Source of the DNA: an uncultured Clostridia bacterium
GTDB lineage: Bacteria; Bacillota; Clostridia; Saccharofermentanales; Saccharofermentanaceae
Length of the DNA: 32,594 nt
Direction of reading: 5' to 3'
NCBI GenBank assembly: GCA_947167045.1
Contig: CAMVGO010000026.1
Coordinates: 1 to 32,594 of the forward strand
The first letter of the stretch is position 1. Each line of letters opens with the position of its first letter. Below the pieces are notes generated by a model. It was not told where the DNA came from and ran no database searches. It was given only the letters and a program-made list of their open reading frames with translations. Below are positions 31,731 through 32,594 of this stretch, in pieces. Both the position numbers and the translations under genes were made by a program.

Positions 31731-32594
31731 TCAGTCGCTGATAAGCTTTGAAGCGTACTTCGTATTATCGAATGTAGCAAAGTAATCGTTCAGGGTCTCT
31801 GCCCTTCTTATCTCTTCTACGGAACCGTCTTCCCTGAGCAGGAGTTCTGCAGACCAGAGTCTGCCGTTGTAGTTGTATCCCATTGCAAATCCGTGAGCAC
31901 CGGCATCGTGGATGGCAAGATAATCACCCATCTCTATCTTCGGGAGCATCCTGTCTATAGCGAACTTATCGTTATTCTCACAGAGAGAACCGGTTACATC
32001 GTATTTATGGTCACAGGGTTCATTCTCCTTGCCGAGAACGGTAATGTGGTGATAAGCGCCGTACATTGCAGGTCTCATAAGGTTAGCTGCGCAAGCGTCA
32101 ACGCCGATATATTCCTTATAGATATGCTTTTCGTGTATAGCCTTTGTGATGAGCATTCCGTAAGGAGCGAGCATGAATCTTCCCATCTCCGTATAGATGG
32201 CGACATCGCCCATGCCTGCAGGAACAAGAACGCGCTCGAACTGTTTTCTTACGCCCTCACCAATGGCCATGATGTCATTCTGGGTATCTTCAGGTCTGTA
32301 TCCGATACCTACGCCGCCTGAAAGATTAATGAAAGCAAATTCAATGCCGACCTTCTCGGAGATCTCGGCTGCGAGTTCGAAGAGCTGGCCTGCAAGAGTC
32401 GGATAATATTCGTTTGTAACAGTGTTACTTGCAAGAAATGCATGGAGTCCGAACTTCTTTACACCGTGTGCCTTGAGCTGTGTATAGGCGCTTATGAGCT
32501 GCTCCTTTGTCATTCCGTATTTGGAATCACCGGGATTATCCATGATGCCGTTGCTGAGCTTGAATACTCCGCCCGGATTATATCTGCAGCTCAT
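31731..32594 (-). CDS. lysA: Diaminopimelate decarboxylase, C-terminal part (5' end beyond window)
   Basis: The last 287 residues of a fold-III PLP decarboxylase making lysine from meso-diaminopimelate. The frame is open at the window edge, and the first Met is internal (MSCRYNPGG). Visible motifs are SKYGMT, the HAFLASNT segment, the Gly-rich phosphate-binding loop LSGGVGIGY, EMGRFMLAPYG (substrate-binding Arg region) and GSLCENNDKFA, the CxxxD-type active-site loop with the catalytic Cys. The C-terminal beta domain is complete. About 130 N-terminal residues, including the PLP Lys, are missing. Carboxynorspermidine decarboxylase is a relative but less likely given these motifs. Confidence 0.88.
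   Translation of the reverse strand: MSCRYNPGGVFKLSNGIMDNPGDSKYGMTKEQLISAYTQLKAHGVKKFGLHAFLASNTVTNEYYPTLAGQLFELAAEISEKVGIEFAFINLSGGVGIGYRPEDTQNDIMAIGEGVRKQFERVLVPAGMGDVAIYTEMGRFMLAPYGMLITKAIHEKHIYKEYIGVDACAANLMRPAMYGAYHHITVLGKENEPCDHKYDVTGSLCENNDKFAIDRMLPKIEMGDYLAIHDAGAHGFAMGYNYNGRLWSAELLLREDGSVEEIRRAETLNDYFATFDNTKYASKLISD

Overview
The window looks like chromosome from a low-to-mid-GC Bacillota, most likely class Clostridia (Lachnospiraceae or a related anaerobe). The protein families, the strong AGGAGG-type ribosome binding sites, the TTGACA/TATAAT promoters, a DinR/LexA-type SOS box at recA and the encoded tRNA CCA end all fit. Most genes are on the minus strand in tight operons. The plus strand holds one small ATPase-like gene, tRNA-Trp, a short-chain dehydrogenase and citrate synthase. 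The taxonomic call is inference from gene content.

Layout, low to high coordinates. (1) 1-2.1 kb: pgsA and rimO, housekeeping genes. (2) 2.1-7.9 kb: a compact NHLM/NHLP-type peptide-export cassette. In transcription order it has a double-glycine-leader small protein whose C-terminal part is a zinc-ribbon-like Cys cluster, a TetR regulator, a very short HlyD-like protein, an ABC transporter with an N-terminal C39 peptidase, and a second ABC transporter. It reads straight into rimO-pgsA. No RiPP-modifying enzyme is present. This is the best candidate for an undescribed system. (3) 7.9-9.7 kb: recA-recX with a clear promoter and SOS box. (4) 9.7-12.5 kb: NUDIX hydrolase, 2-hydroxyacid dehydrogenase and an exported DUF4214/L,D-transpeptidase. 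(5) 12.5-16 kb: a partner-switching module with a STAS protein, a membrane SpoIIE-type phosphatase fused to an RsbW-like ATPase, an unknown protein, and a convergent degenerate ATPase-like protein. (6) 16-18.8 kb: an operon of serine hydrolase, LytTR regulator and an enlarged DUF3021 membrane protein, with a candidate LytTR site upstream. (7) 18.9-25.9 kb: proC-rnhA-NUDIX-ftsK-cinA(C-terminal)-murJ, translationally coupled. (8) 25.9-28.8 kb: tRNA-Trp, two related zinc-ribbon membrane proteins and an acidic single-pass membrane protein. (9) 28.9-32.6 kb: SDR, citrate synthase, an 88-aa unknown and the 3' part of lysA.

The genes ftsK, rimO, pgsA, cinA and recA often cluster in Clostridia. Here they lie in three blocks separated by accessory modules (export cassette, partner switch, LytTR operon), which suggests a core locus that has taken up insertions. 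No insertion sequence, integrase, CRISPR array or rRNA gene was seen, and no gap between genes exceeds 300 bases.
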